Assembly (NCBI RefSeq): GCF_021611515.1
Contig: NZ_CP090960.1
Coordinates: 2,046,001 to 2,110,000, forward strand
DNA length: 64,000 bases
Reading direction: 5' to 3'
Source: Mariluticola halotolerans
GTDB lineage: Bacteria > Pseudomonadota > Alphaproteobacteria > Rhizobiales > Devosiaceae
Position numbers and translations under genes: made by a program. Each line of letters starts with the position of its first letter. The stretch's first letter is position 1. Below, in pieces: positions 1 through 7,597 of the stretch. The notes under the pieces were generated by a model. It did not search any database and was not told where the DNA came from. It saw only the letters and a list, made by a program, of their open reading frames with translations.

Positions 1-406
1 GCCGCGCTATACGGATATCTATACATACCCCTGGCACCTGAGCCTGATCATCGGGCTGTTCCAGATGCTGGCGCTGATCCCCGGCGTGTCGCGTTCAGGG
101 GCGACAATTGTCGGTTCACTCCTGTTCGGCACCGACAAACGTTCTGCCGCCGAGTTCACTTTTTTCATCGCCCTGCCGATCATGGCGGGCGCATTTGTCT
201 ATGATTTCTACAAGAACAAGGACATGATCCTGAATGGCGGGCTGGGGCTCGATATTCTGATCGGCTTTGTTGCAGCGTTTATTGTAGGCACAATTGTGGT
301 GCGCTACCTGCTCGACTTCGTTTCGCGACACGGGTTCCGGTATTTTGCCTGGTGGCGCATTGCGGTTGGCGGACTGGGATTGATTGTACTTTGGCCAATG
401 GGCTGA
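1..406 (+). CDS. uppP: Undecaprenyl-diphosphatase UppP/BacA, C-terminal part
   Basis: The gene is cut by the left window edge; the reading frame is open from base 2 to TGA at 404-406. UppP is an inner-membrane enzyme that dephosphorylates undecaprenyl diphosphate so the lipid carrier can be reused in peptidoglycan synthesis; overproduction gives bacitracin resistance. The motif PGVSRSGATI, the family's conserved active-site segment, is visible, followed by hydrophobic segments (IALPIMAGAFVY, ILIGFVAAFIVG) and a final helix. About half the usual ~265 residues are present. A strong terminator follows directly. Confidence 0.93.
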   Translation, partial: PRYTDIYTYPWHLSLIIGLFQMLALIPGVSRSGATIVGSLLFGTDKRSAAEFTFFIALPIMAGAFVYDFYKNKDMILNGGLGLDILIGFVAAFIVGTIVVRYLLDFVSRHGFRYFAWWRIAVGGLGLIVLWPMG

Positions 407-411
407 ACTTG

Positions 412-442
412 AAAAACCGGGGCATTGCGACCCCGGTTTTTT
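412..442 (+). terminator. Bidirectional Rho-independent terminator between uppP and the MFS gene
   Basis: An 11-bp perfect stem (412-422 with 431-441, G+C-rich core CCGGGG/CCCCGG) encloses an 8-nt loop. It is flanked by A5 on the left and T6 on the right, so it can stop transcription from both convergent neighbours. Confidence 0.88.
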
Positions 443-451
443 GTTTGCCGC

Positions 452-1987
452 TTATTCCGCAGCGCTTGGTGCCGCGACGGCCTCAACGTGCTCTCGCCCC
501 GGCAGGCGCACGTCGCGCAGCATGAGCGAGAGGATGAGTGAGACCGCGAACAAGCCGGCACCCATATAAAAAATTCTCTCAAAAGCCATGTCGAACAAGC
601 CGACTATTTCGTGCGACAGTTCTGGTGGCAAGGACCATATAGCGTCCGGTGTCAGATCACGCAGGGGCACAGGCAATTGCGCCGCGGTTGCAGCGGGCAA
701 TGAGGCCTGCGCCTGAACCAGCCCGGCAGTGAGCAGCCCGCCATTGGCCGCGAGGCCGAGGGAGGCGCCGATAAGCCGTGAGAGACTTAAGGCGCCCGTG
801 GCTGCCCCAACATCCTGGCGGGGCACTGCATTTTGTACGGCGACCATCAGGGTTTGCATTTGCAGGCCCATGCTGACGGAGAAAAAGAACATGAGGATGC
901 AGATCGCCCAGACCGGTGTGTTCACATCAACCTGAGCAAAACTTAAAAGCACCACAACGCCAAGTGCGGTCGCCACAACGGGGAATATCTTGTAGCGCCC
1001 GGTGCGGGCGACCAGCAGACCGGCCCCGACCGATGCCAATAGCGACCCTACCGATGAGGGCAAGAAAAACAGGCCCGCCAGGGCCGGTGGCAAACCGGTG
1101 ACCGTTTGCAAAAAGAGCGCAAAGTAATTGAGCATGCCAAGCGAGGACATGCCGACCAGAACCGAGATGACCAGCGTCAGCCCGATCGTATGGTTGGTAA
1201 ACAGGAACAGGGGCACCATTGGTTCTGCGGCGCGGCGTTCTGTGAAAATGAAACCAGCCGTTGCAACGACAATCAGTACGGGCAGAATGATTGCGAGCAC
1301 GTCCGAGGTGCCGTTGCCCAGGACCTCCTCGGCCCAGAACACGGTCAGAGTGACTGCTGCCGCGAGTAACATGCCGCCCAGGTAATCGACACTCGGGCGT
1401 TTCGTGTGGGTGATTGCGGGCATGGCGAACAAGAGAACGGCAATCACGGCCACGCCGATGGGCAGGTTGATCAGGAAAATGAATTGCCAGCCCACCGATT
1501 GCGCGATCAGCCCGCCAGCTACAGGACCAACCAGTCCTGCGAGGGTGAAGACGGCGGAGCTGTAGCCCTGATATTTGGCGCGTTCACGCGGCTCGAACAG
1601 ATCGGCGAGAATGCCAAATGCTGATGTCATCAAGCCGCCGCCACCGATCCCCTGCAAGACGCGTGCGGCCACCAGGCTCTCCATCGACCAGGCCAGACCA
1701 CAAGCGAGTGAGCCAAGCGTGAACAAGACGATGGCGGCAATGAAAAGGCGTTTGCGCCCATAAAGGTCGCCGAGCTTTCCATAGAATGGTGTGACGGCGG
1801 CTGTAGCCAGCAAATAGGCAGCACCGACCCAGCCAAAAAGTTCGAGATTGCCGAGATCGGCGGCAATGGTGGGCAAAGCCGTGGCAATGATCTGCATATC
1901 CAGAACGGACATGAAAAGGCCGGCGAGGACAGCGGCATAGATTGTCATTCGACGCCGGTTTGACATCGGCATGGCAGTATCGGTCAT
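452..1987 (-). CDS. MFS multidrug efflux transporter, DHA2 (EmrB/QacA) family
   Basis: A 511-residue inner-membrane proton/drug antiporter, the usual length for 14-helix DHA2 transporters. The N-terminal helix is preceded by SNRRRM. The MFS motif A variant GKLGDLYGRKR sits between helices 2 and 3, and the antiporter motif C region (GPVAGGLIAQ) lies near residue 155. ATG at 1985-1987 is preferred over an in-frame TTG 27 bases upstream. The gene is divergent from a MarR regulator, and its promoter overlaps a palindrome that is the likely repressor site, the classic arrangement of a substrate-induced efflux pump. Substrate unknown; clinical-style drug resistance should not be assumed. Confidence 0.88.
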   Translation of the reverse strand: MTDTAMPMSNRRRMTIYAAVLAGLFMSVLDMQIIATALPTIAADLGNLELFGWVGAAYLLATAAVTPFYGKLGDLYGRKRLFIAAIVLFTLGSLACGLAWSMESLVAARVLQGIGGGGLMTSAFGILADLFEPRERAKYQGYSSAVFTLAGLVGPVAGGLIAQSVGWQFIFLINLPIGVAVIAVLLFAMPAITHTKRPSVDYLGGMLLAAAVTLTVFWAEEVLGNGTSDVLAIILPVLIVVATAGFIFTERRAAEPMVPLFLFTNHTIGLTLVISVLVGMSSLGMLNYFALFLQTVTGLPPALAGLFFLPSSVGSLLASVGAGLLVARTGRYKIFPVVATALGVVVLLSFAQVDVNTPVWAICILMFFFSVSMGLQMQTLMVAVQNAVPRQDVGAATGALSLSRLIGASLGLAANGGLLTAGLVQAQASLPAATAAQLPVPLRDLTPDAIWSLPPELSHEIVGLFDMAFERIFYMGAGLFAVSLILSLMLRDVRLPGREHVEAVAAPSAAE

Positions 1988-2014
1988 GAACAGGTTTCCA
2001 ATTGGGATACGCAA

Positions 2015-2043
2015 ATTATGTAAGGAGGCAATATATATGTCAA
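2015..2043 (-). promoter_or_regulatory. Sigma-70-type promoter of the MFS gene
   Basis: On the minus strand a perfect TTGACA (2038-2043) is separated by 17 bp from CATAAT (2015-2020). This places the start of transcription about 20 bases upstream of the MFS start codon. The -35 box lies inside the inverted repeat at 2028-2057. Confidence 0.7.
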
Positions 2044-2057
2044 TGTCATATATATGC
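2028..2057. promoter_or_regulatory. Candidate MarR operator (imperfect inverted repeat)
   Basis: The left arm GCAATATATATG (2028-2039) and right arm CATATATATGC (2047-2057) form an inverted repeat with one extra base in the left arm and a 7-base spacer. The right arm contains the self-palindrome CATATATATG (2047-2056). The repeat covers the -35 box of the MFS promoter and lies just upstream of marR, which fits repression of both genes by the adjacent MarR protein. Binding is inferred. Confidence 0.55.
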
Positions 2058-2070
2058 TACATGCAAATGA

Positions 2071-2098
2071 TTGACAATTTCACCTATCTGCGTTTAAT
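2071..2098 (+). promoter_or_regulatory. Possible promoter of the marR-type gene
   Basis: A perfect TTGACA (2071-2076) is followed after 16 bp by TTTAAT (2093-2098). If it is used, transcription would begin at or within a few bases of the ATG at 2105. No Shine-Dalgarno sequence precedes that ATG, so the mRNA may be leaderless. Confidence 0.4.
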
Positions 2099-2104
2099 CA
2101 AATC

Positions 2105-2731
2105 ATGATCAAAACCAAGCAAAACGCGCCTGATCCGACCCGTGACAACGCCTCAGCGGGTGCAGAGAAATTGCAGCAATTCGTGGCATACGGCATGTCG
2201 CCCCGCGCGGCAGAGGCCGCGATCAGCCTTGATGAAACCCTGGCAACGATGCGGCGCAGCATTGCCCGGCGGACATTGGTGCAGCAGGCCGTCAACGAGC
2301 TGGGGCTTGATGTCGATGTGGCGCATTTGATGGTCATCCACACAATTTCTGCCGCTGGGTCCGAGGGCGAAGTTACCGTCGGGCTTGTGGCTGAACGGAT
2401 GGATATAGACCCTTCACGCGCCAGCCGGCTGACGGCGGATGTGGTTGAGAAAGGTCTGGCACGGCGGGTCGCCTCGCAGGCCGATGCGCGCCGCATTTGC
2501 CTTGAGCTCACCCCACGCGGCAAAGCCTATCAGGAAGCCGTTTATACCTATAAGGCCATTCTTTTTACAGAAGCGCTGAAAAGCTGGGACGAGGATGAAT
2601 TGGTGGAACTGGCGCGGCTATTCGCCCGCTTCAGCCAATGGGTCGTGGAGGGGGAGCCTACGCCCAAAAAATCCGAGCGTGTCGCGCAGATCAAGGCGCG
2701 ACTGCGGGAGGCCGAGACCCGGCCTGACTAA
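2105..2731 (+). CDS. MarR family transcriptional regulator
   Basis: A 208-residue winged-helix repressor homologue. The central part reads as a MarR fold: helices from about residue 38, the DNA-recognition segment around residues 98-122 (VAERMDIDPSRASRLTADVVEKG begins this region) and the wing containing QADARRICLELT. The ~30-residue N-terminal extension and Lys/Arg-rich tail are poorly conserved in the family. It is divergently transcribed from a drug-efflux MFS gene with palindromic DNA between them, so it probably represses that gene and itself until a ligand binds. An internal start (Met31) cannot be excluded because no ribosome binding site is seen at 2105. Confidence 0.85.
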   Translation: MIKTKQNAPDPTRDNASAGAEKLQQFVAYGMSPRAAEAAISLDETLATMRRSIARRTLVQQAVNELGLDVDVAHLMVIHTISAAGSEGEVTVGLVAERMDIDPSRASRLTADVVEKGLARRVASQADARRICLELTPRGKAYQEAVYTYKAILFTEALKSWDEDELVELARLFARFSQWVVEGEPTPKKSERVAQIKARLREAETRPD

Positions 2732-2779
2732 ACCTTCATACCCACGGGATTGCTGAACCCGGACGGCCAGCCTTTTGCC

Positions 2780-3745
2780 TCAGGCGGCGATATGCTCGAA
2801 CTGGCCGTGCTTGCGGAACCGCCACATATAGGTGGGCAGAATGGCATCCATGGTGGTGGGCGTAATGCCGAAGGCGGCAAAGGTGCGCTTTTGCTTTATC
2901 GCCTCGTCGGAGACAACATTGTCGCGGTCAAGCTGGATGACCTGGTCGACGGTGAGCATTGGCGAGGGCAGCAATTGCAGGAAGGCCGCCTTGAACTTTG
3001 CCAAAGGCATCGGCACCGGAAGCAGAGGGCGTTTGCGGGCGGTTTCATGCAGCACACGCTGCATCAGTTCGCGCATGGTCTCCACGTCCGGGCCACCAAG
3101 TTCATAGATCTTGCCGGTTTTAACCTTGCCTTCGGCGGCAAGGGCAAAAGCTTCAGCCACGTCGCCGACGTAAACCGGCTGGAACTGTGTCTTGCCACCA
3201 ATCAGGGGCAGGACGGGAGAAATACGGGCCAGAAAGCCGAACATGTTGAAAAAGCCATCGCCCTGACCAAAAATGATAGACGGGCGAATAATCACCGCTT
3301 CGGGATAGGCCTTGAGCACTTCGGCCTCACCCAGGGCCTTGGACCGGGCACTGGCGCTTTCAGATTCGGGATCTGCCCCGAGGGCCGACATGTGCACCAA
3401 CGCGCCGGCACCCGCTCGCGCAGCAGCAACAGCAATATTTTTGGCACCCTGTGTGTGAACCGCGCGGAAGCGCTGACGCCCCCCCTCGAACAGGAGGCCG
3501 ACCAGATTGATAACAATATCGGCACCAGCGACGGCGCGTTCAATTGAAGCTATATTCCGGATATTGGCTTGAATCGGCACGATCTGGCCGACGGCACCGA
3601 GCGGTTTGACGTGACCGGCAAGATCGGGACGGCGCACGGCAACGCGGATGCGGTAACCCTTGCGCGCCAGTTCCTGCACCAATTGTGTGCCCACAAAGCC
3701 GGAACCGCCAAAAATGGTGACAATTTTCTCGCGCGTACGTGCCAT
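2780..3745 (-). CDS. Complex I NDUFA9-like NAD(P)-binding epimerase-family protein
   Basis: A 321-residue atypical short-chain dehydrogenase. The N-terminal Rossmann motif is GGSGFVGTQL (residues 14-23), followed by basic residues (VAVRRPDL) that favour NADP. The sequence strongly resembles the family related to mitochondrial complex I subunit NDUFA9, common in alphaproteobacteria, including the segments NLVGLLFEGGRQRF, HMSALGAD and GGPDVETMREL. The canonical YxxxK catalytic pair is not evident, so a structural or NADPH-sensing role is as likely as catalysis. The start has a GGAG ribosome binding site. It stands alone and ends convergent with the marR gene. Confidence 0.82.
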   Translation of the reverse strand: MARTREKIVTIFGGSGFVGTQLVQELARKGYRIRVAVRRPDLAGHVKPLGAVGQIVPIQANIRNIASIERAVAGADIVINLVGLLFEGGRQRFRAVHTQGAKNIAVAAARAGAGALVHMSALGADPESESASARSKALGEAEVLKAYPEAVIIRPSIIFGQGDGFFNMFGFLARISPVLPLIGGKTQFQPVYVGDVAEAFALAAEGKVKTGKIYELGGPDVETMRELMQRVLHETARKRPLLPVPMPLAKFKAAFLQLLPSPMLTVDQVIQLDRDNVVSDEAIKQKRTFAAFGITPTTMDAILPTYMWRFRKHGQFEHIAA

Positions 3746-3928
3746 GAATCTGCTCCAACCAGCCGGGATAACGAGTTTTACCGGTTTCTAACGTGAGACC
3801 TGCCGCCCTGTCGAGTGCCAAAGCCACCCCTTGAGCACAGTAATGCGGTTTGGCAATTGACAAAGCCTCGGACTGGCCCTAGTGAGTGGCCCGCTCGGGT
3901 CGTCAAGGCTCGCGCATTGCCCAAATGG

Positions 3929-4015
3929 GCCCTGGTGGCGGAATTGGTAGACGCGCTAGCTTCAGGTGCTAGTTTCCGTATGGAAGTGGAAGTTCGAGTC
4001 TTCTCCAGGGCACCA
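3929..4015 (+). tRNA. tRNA-Leu (anticodon CAG)
   Basis: An 87-nt class II tRNA. The acceptor stem GCCCTGG (3929-3935) pairs with CCAGGGC (4005-4011), and the 3' ACCA is encoded. The anticodon stem CTAGC/GCTAG encloses loop TTCAGGT with anticodon CAG at 3963-3965. A long variable arm and TTCGAGTC T-loop region are present. No integrase or duplicated 3' end is seen beside it. Confidence 0.97.
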
Positions 4016-4031
4016 TTCTCTTGGTGCTTTT
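4010..4031 (+). terminator. Terminator overlapping the 3' end of tRNA-Leu
   Basis: GCACCA (4010-4015, the tRNA 3' end itself) pairs perfectly with TGGTGC (4022-4027), followed by TTTT. The stem is short, so strength is uncertain. The overlap would couple termination with exposure of the CCA end. Confidence 0.5.
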
Positions 4032-4065
4032 CAGATCAATAAGTTTTTGATCCGCAATGTCGTCA

Positions 4066-4087
4066 CTTGCCCCTTTTAAGGGGCAAG
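4066..4087. repeat. 22-bp near-perfect palindrome downstream of tRNA-Leu
   Basis: CTTGCCCCTT (4066-4075) and AAGGGGCAAG (4078-4087) form a 10-bp stem with a 2-base centre in the 240-base gap between tRNA-Leu and the transglycosylase gene. There is no T-tract, so it is more like a protein-binding palindrome than a terminator. The rest of the gap shows no gene. Confidence 0.45.
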
Positions 4088-4255
4088 GCGGCGGACGATT
4101 GTGTGTTTTCCCAGCGCCCTTTCACTGCAAATTTAAAGCCGACAGCGCAGCGGCGACGTGTGCCCGCGTTAAGCTTGCCGCAATGTTGCCGCTTGCCGGG
4201 CGCAATAGAGGCCTTTAATTGACGCCTGTCCCTTTGATAAAATGTACGAGTATTC

Positions 4256-4864
4256 ATGGCGCATCGTATCGCGATCCCGGCCACCGCGTTTTTTCTGGCA
4301 CTTGCTGTTGCCGGATGCAGCCCCTCTGAGCGGTTTGCCCAGCTGGCCCTGCCGCTGATCCCCGACAATACCGGCATCGAGACGGCTCAAGCTGACGCGG
4401 AAACACCGCAAGACCTCGCAATTGCTGAAGCTGAAGCAGAAGCAGAGGCGGGCACCGAATCTGACGTTTTGTCTTATGCACCAGCCACGCGAAAACCGGA
4501 CAATCCGGGCCGGGCCGCGCTGGACCCGCTGATTGCCAAATATGCAGCGCAATACAATGTGCCGCTGTCGCTGGTGCATCATGTGGTCAATCGCGAGAGC
4601 ACCTATAATCCGGCAGCGCGCAATGGCAAGCACTGGGGCTTGATGCAATTGAACCCGACGACCGCCCGCACCATGGGATATCGCGGTGTGCCCTCAGGGC
4701 TTCTGGATGCGGAAACCAACCTCAAATACGGGGTCAAATATCTTGCCGGCGCGTATATGGTGGCGGATGGTGACGCCGCGCGGGCGGACAGGCTTTATCA
4801 AAGTGGCTATTATTATCATGCCAAGCGCAAAGGGCTTTTGAAGGCTACCGGGTTGCGCCCTTAA
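4256..4864 (+). CDS. Lipoprotein lytic transglycosylase (SLT domain)
   Basis: A 202-residue predicted lipoprotein. Residues 1-20 form a signal peptide ending LAVAG before Cys21, a lipobox. A low-complexity Ala/Glu-rich linker (about 45-66) is followed by the SLT domain from about residue 86. The catalytic Glu is Glu114 in VVNRESTYNP, and the family motif GLMQLNPTTA follows. The enzyme cleaves peptidoglycan glycan strands to 1,6-anhydro products at the outer membrane or periplasm. It is smaller than Slt70 and comparable with single-domain rhizobial transglycosylases. The start is ATG at 4256. Confidence 0.9.
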   Translation: MAHRIAIPATAFFLALAVAGCSPSERFAQLALPLIPDNTGIETAQADAETPQDLAIAEAEAEAEAGTESDVLSYAPATRKPDNPGRAALDPLIAKYAAQYNVPLSLVHHVVNRESTYNPAARNGKHWGLMQLNPTTARTMGYRGVPSGLLDAETNLKYGVKYLAGAYMVADGDAARADRLYQSGYYYHAKRKGLLKATGLRP

Positions 4865-4933
4865 GGCTTGCGCCCTTCCCATCGCCTCACCGCTGTGGCA
4901 TCAACGAAGCACAATGCCAAAACGAGGGGCAAT

Positions 4934-5548
4934 ATGACGATCAGAGTGCACAAGGGCGATTTGCCCGATCTTTCGCGTTATGGACGGGAAGTCGCCATCG
5001 ACACCGAGACGATGGGGCTGATGACCCGTCGTGACCGGCTGTGTGTTGTGCAGCTCTCGCCCGGTGATGGTGATGCCGATGTGGTTCAGATCAGCCTGGA
5101 CCAGACCTCTGCCCCCAATCTTGAGAAATTACTCGGTGATGCCGATGTGACCAAGATTTTCCATTTCGCCCGTTTCGACATGGCGGCTTTGCAAAACCGG
5201 TTCGGCGTTGTGGTTGGCCCGGTTTATTGCACCAAGATCGCCTCGAAGCTGGTGCGCACCTATACGGACCGGCACGGGCTGAAAGACCTGGCGCGTGAAC
5301 TGATCAATGTCGAGGTTTCCAAGCAACAGCAGAGTTCTGACTGGGGCGCGGATACGCTAAGCGATGCCCAGCTTGAATATGCGGCCTCGGATGTTCTTTA
5401 TCTGCACGATCTGAAACGCCATCTCGACCGCATGCTGCGACGGGAAGGCCGAATGGAGATGGCGCAGAGCTGTTTCGATTTCCTCAAGACCCGGGTTGAA
5501 CTTGACCTTGCGGGCTGGCCGGAAACCGACATTTTCGCCCATAGCTGA
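4934..5548 (+). CDS. Ribonuclease D-type 3'-5' exonuclease
   Basis: A 204-residue DEDDy exonuclease. The catalytic residues are visible as Asp23 and Glu25 in AIDTET, the Asp in FHFARFD, and YAASDVLYL carrying the Tyr and last Asp. It is about half the length of E. coli RNase D and lacks the HRDC domains, as is usual for this alphaproteobacterial form; it trims RNA 3' ends. The ATG at 4934 has GAGGGG six bases upstream and is preferred to a longer TTG-started form. It lies seven bases before lptC and may be cotranscribed with the lpt genes. Confidence 0.88.
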   Translation: MTIRVHKGDLPDLSRYGREVAIDTETMGLMTRRDRLCVVQLSPGDGDADVVQISLDQTSAPNLEKLLGDADVTKIFHFARFDMAALQNRFGVVVGPVYCTKIASKLVRTYTDRHGLKDLARELINVEVSKQQQSSDWGADTLSDAQLEYAASDVLYLHDLKRHLDRMLRREGRMEMAQSCFDFLKTRVELDLAGWPETDIFAHS

Positions 5549-5555
5549 CACCCCG

Positions 5556-6197
5556 ATGCACGCCGCCAATGCCAGCGATCTGAACGACAAACGGGCGCAG
5601 ACCTATCGCGGTTTCGCCCGACATAACCGGTTGATCAGCTGGTTGCGCATTGGCGTGCCCTTATTCGGGGCGCTGGTGCTGGCAGCCCTGATGATCGAAA
5701 TTGTCATCGCCAATATAGCGCGGGATTTCGGCATTTCGGGTGTGCGCATAGCCCGGGACGAACTGGTGATCGATACGCCTGAATATTCCGGCGTGATGGC
5801 CAATGGCACGCTTTATACGGTGGTTGCGGAAGCGGCCAGCACCACGATTGGTGACGGGGACCTGCTCAACCTCACAGATCCACTGATCGACCTGACCCGC
5901 ACCGACGGTTATCGCATGCGTGCTGGCGCCAACTCGGCGCGCTTTTCCATTGATCGGCAAACGGTTGAAGTGGATGACGTGCTCAATGTCAGCGACAGCC
6001 AGGACATGCAGGCCAAGCTTTTGAACGCCATAATCGACTGGCGGACCCAGACTTTGGTGGCAAAAGACAATGTTCATGTGGTTTTCGCCGATGGATCGAT
6101 TTTGACCGGGTCATCATTACGCTATGATGCCGGTGCCCAGACCTGGGACTTCGACAATGTAAAGCTCACCCTTGCGGCGGAAGAGACAGAACAATGA
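5556..6197 (+). CDS. lptC: LPS export ABC transporter periplasmic protein LptC
   Basis: A 213-residue bitopic inner-membrane protein. One transmembrane helix (about residues 27-52, containing GALVLAALMIEIVIA) anchors a periplasmic beta-jellyroll (OstA-like) domain. LptC receives lipopolysaccharide extracted by LptBFG and hands it to LptA. The alphaproteobacterial form is longer than the E. coli protein, as seen here. The start is ATG at 5556, just after the RNase D stop; an upstream in-frame start would overlap that gene. The stop overlaps the lptA start (ATGA), so the two are translationally coupled. Confidence 0.85.
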   Translation: MHAANASDLNDKRAQTYRGFARHNRLISWLRIGVPLFGALVLAALMIEIVIANIARDFGISGVRIARDELVIDTPEYSGVMANGTLYTVVAEAASTTIGDGDLLNLTDPLIDLTRTDGYRMRAGANSARFSIDRQTVEVDDVLNVSDSQDMQAKLLNAIIDWRTQTLVAKDNVHVVFADGSILTGSSLRYDAGAQTWDFDNVKLTLAAEETEQ

Positions 6198-6679
6198 AAT
6201 GGCCACTGAAAGCGCTTGCGAACATCCTGCTTATTGCCATGAGCACGATGGGTGCCCTGGCTCAGGATGCGACAGAGATCACGGCGGACAAGTTTGTTGT
6301 CGATGAAGGCAGCAGCCGGGCGACGTTTTCCGGCAATGTGGAAATTCGCCAGCCCGACCTGACGGTATGGGCCAACACGGTCGTGGTGCGATATGGCCCC
6401 GGCGGCCCGTCCGATCTCAGGGATTTTGAAGCTGTGGGCAATGTGCGTATCAAACAACCCGAACAAACCGCGACAGGCGACCGTGGTGTCTATGATCCCA
6501 AGGTGCGCATTCTGACACTGACCGGCAATGTTGTGGTGACCAATGAGAGCGGCACGGTGAGCGGTCCTGAACTGGTGGTGGATATCGCCAAGGGCACATC
6601 GGCGTTTACCGGGGGCAAATCTGGCGGCGGCCGGGTGACGGGCATCTTTACTGCCCCCGAGGGCCCGGCGGGTGAATAA
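6194..6679 (+). CDS. lptA: LPS transport periplasmic bridge protein LptA
   Basis: A 161-residue secreted OstA-fold protein. The signal peptide is residues 1-24 with likely cleavage after GALAQ or just before DATEITA. The beta-strand repeats typical of LptA follow (ITADKFVVDEGSSRATFSGN, then VRIKQPEQTATGDRG). LptA oligomers bridge LptC to LptD across the periplasm and carry lipopolysaccharide. The start overlaps the lptC stop by ATGA, and the end overlaps the lptB start by eight bases. Confidence 0.87.
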   Translation: MKWPLKALANILLIAMSTMGALAQDATEITADKFVVDEGSSRATFSGNVEIRQPDLTVWANTVVVRYGPGGPSDLRDFEAVGNVRIKQPEQTATGDRGVYDPKVRILTLTGNVVVTNESGTVSGPELVVDIAKGTSAFTGGKSGGGRVTGIFTAPEGPAGE

Positions 6680-7415
6680 GCTTCCGGATCAGGATGGATG
6701 GCTGGTTGCGCACGGGCTGGCCAAGAAGTTTGGCAAACGGGTTGTTGTGCGGGATGTGTCGCTGGCGGTCAAACGCGGGGAAGCGGTGGGGCTTTTGGGC
6801 CCCAATGGCGCGGGCAAGACCACCGTTTTCACCATGATCATGGGGCTGGTGAAGCCCGATCAGGGTGACATTCTGGTCGATGGCAGACCGATTACGCATC
6901 TCCCTCTTTATCAGCGCGGGCGGATGGGGATTGGCTATCTGCCACAGGAGCCATCGATTTTTCGGGGCCTTAGTGTCAAAGACAATATTCTGGCGGTGCT
7001 TGAGGGCCACATTAAAGGGCGCGCAGCGCGTGAGAAACGCCTGTCCGCGCTTCTTGACGAGTTCTCCATTTCGCATTTGCGCGATGCCAACGCACTGGCG
7101 CTTTCGGGCGGCGAGCGGCGACGGGTGGAAATCGCGAGGGCGCTGGCGGCAGATCCGGTTTTTATGCTGCTGGACGAACCCTTTGCTGGCGTTGACCCGA
7201 TTGCCGTTGCCGAAATTCAGGGCCTCGTGCGCCAATTGACCGGTCGCGGCATTGGCGTTTTGATCACCGATCATTCGGTGCGCGAGACTTTGGGGCTGGT
7301 GGACCGGGCCTATCTCATCCACGGCGGCGCTGTGATGATACAGGGTACACCTGAGACAATTACCAATGACCCTGACGCCCGCCGGGTTTATCTGGGCGAG
7401 AGTTTTTCGATCTGA
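6672..7415 (+). CDS. lptB: LPS export ABC transporter ATP-binding protein LptB
   Basis: A 247-residue ABC ATPase starting at GTG inside the end of lptA. Walker A is GPNGAGKTT (residues 43-51), the signature is LSGGERRRVEIARAL, Walker B is FMLLDEPFAGVDP and the switch His is in ITDHSV. LptB powers extraction of lipopolysaccharide from the inner membrane with LptF, LptG and LptC. The lptC-lptA-lptB-rpoN order is strongly conserved in proteobacteria. lptF and lptG are not in this window. Confidence 0.95.
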   Translation: MNKLPDQDGWLVAHGLAKKFGKRVVVRDVSLAVKRGEAVGLLGPNGAGKTTVFTMIMGLVKPDQGDILVDGRPITHLPLYQRGRMGIGYLPQEPSIFRGLSVKDNILAVLEGHIKGRAAREKRLSALLDEFSISHLRDANALALSGGERRRVEIARALAADPVFMLLDEPFAGVDPIAVAEIQGLVRQLTGRGIGVLITDHSVRETLGLVDRAYLIHGGAVMIQGTPETITNDPDARRVYLGESFSI

Positions 7416-7446
7416 TTTCGGTCAAATCAATGCATTGGGCAATAAC

Positions 7447-7461
7447 TGGCACAAAACTTGT
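7447..7461 (+). promoter_or_regulatory. Sigma-54-like promoter upstream of rpoN
   Basis: TGGCAC (7447-7452), five bases, then TTGT (7458-7461) matches the -24/-12 consensus TGGCAC-N5-TTGC except for the last base, with the correct GG-N10-G(T) spacing. It lies in the lptB-rpoN gap and points at rpoN. A competing reading is a sigma-70 promoter, TTGGGC (7435-7440) with 18 bp to TGTATA (7459-7464). Confidence 0.45.
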
Positions 7462-7597
7462 ATAGCCCGCCCAAATCATGCATGTTTGTATCAGACAGGG
7501 ATGAAACCCTGATGGTTAGATTTCAGACAGCCTGTGGGCGGGTTTACACCCGCAGATACTGGACTGGCATGAAAAACTGGGGCGGGAGTTCGGCGTT

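Noticed and set aside
3929-4255. tRNA-Leu as an integration site of a mobile element
   Set aside because: No integrase, no duplicated tRNA end and no change in composition nearby; the following genes are ordinary chromosomal ones.
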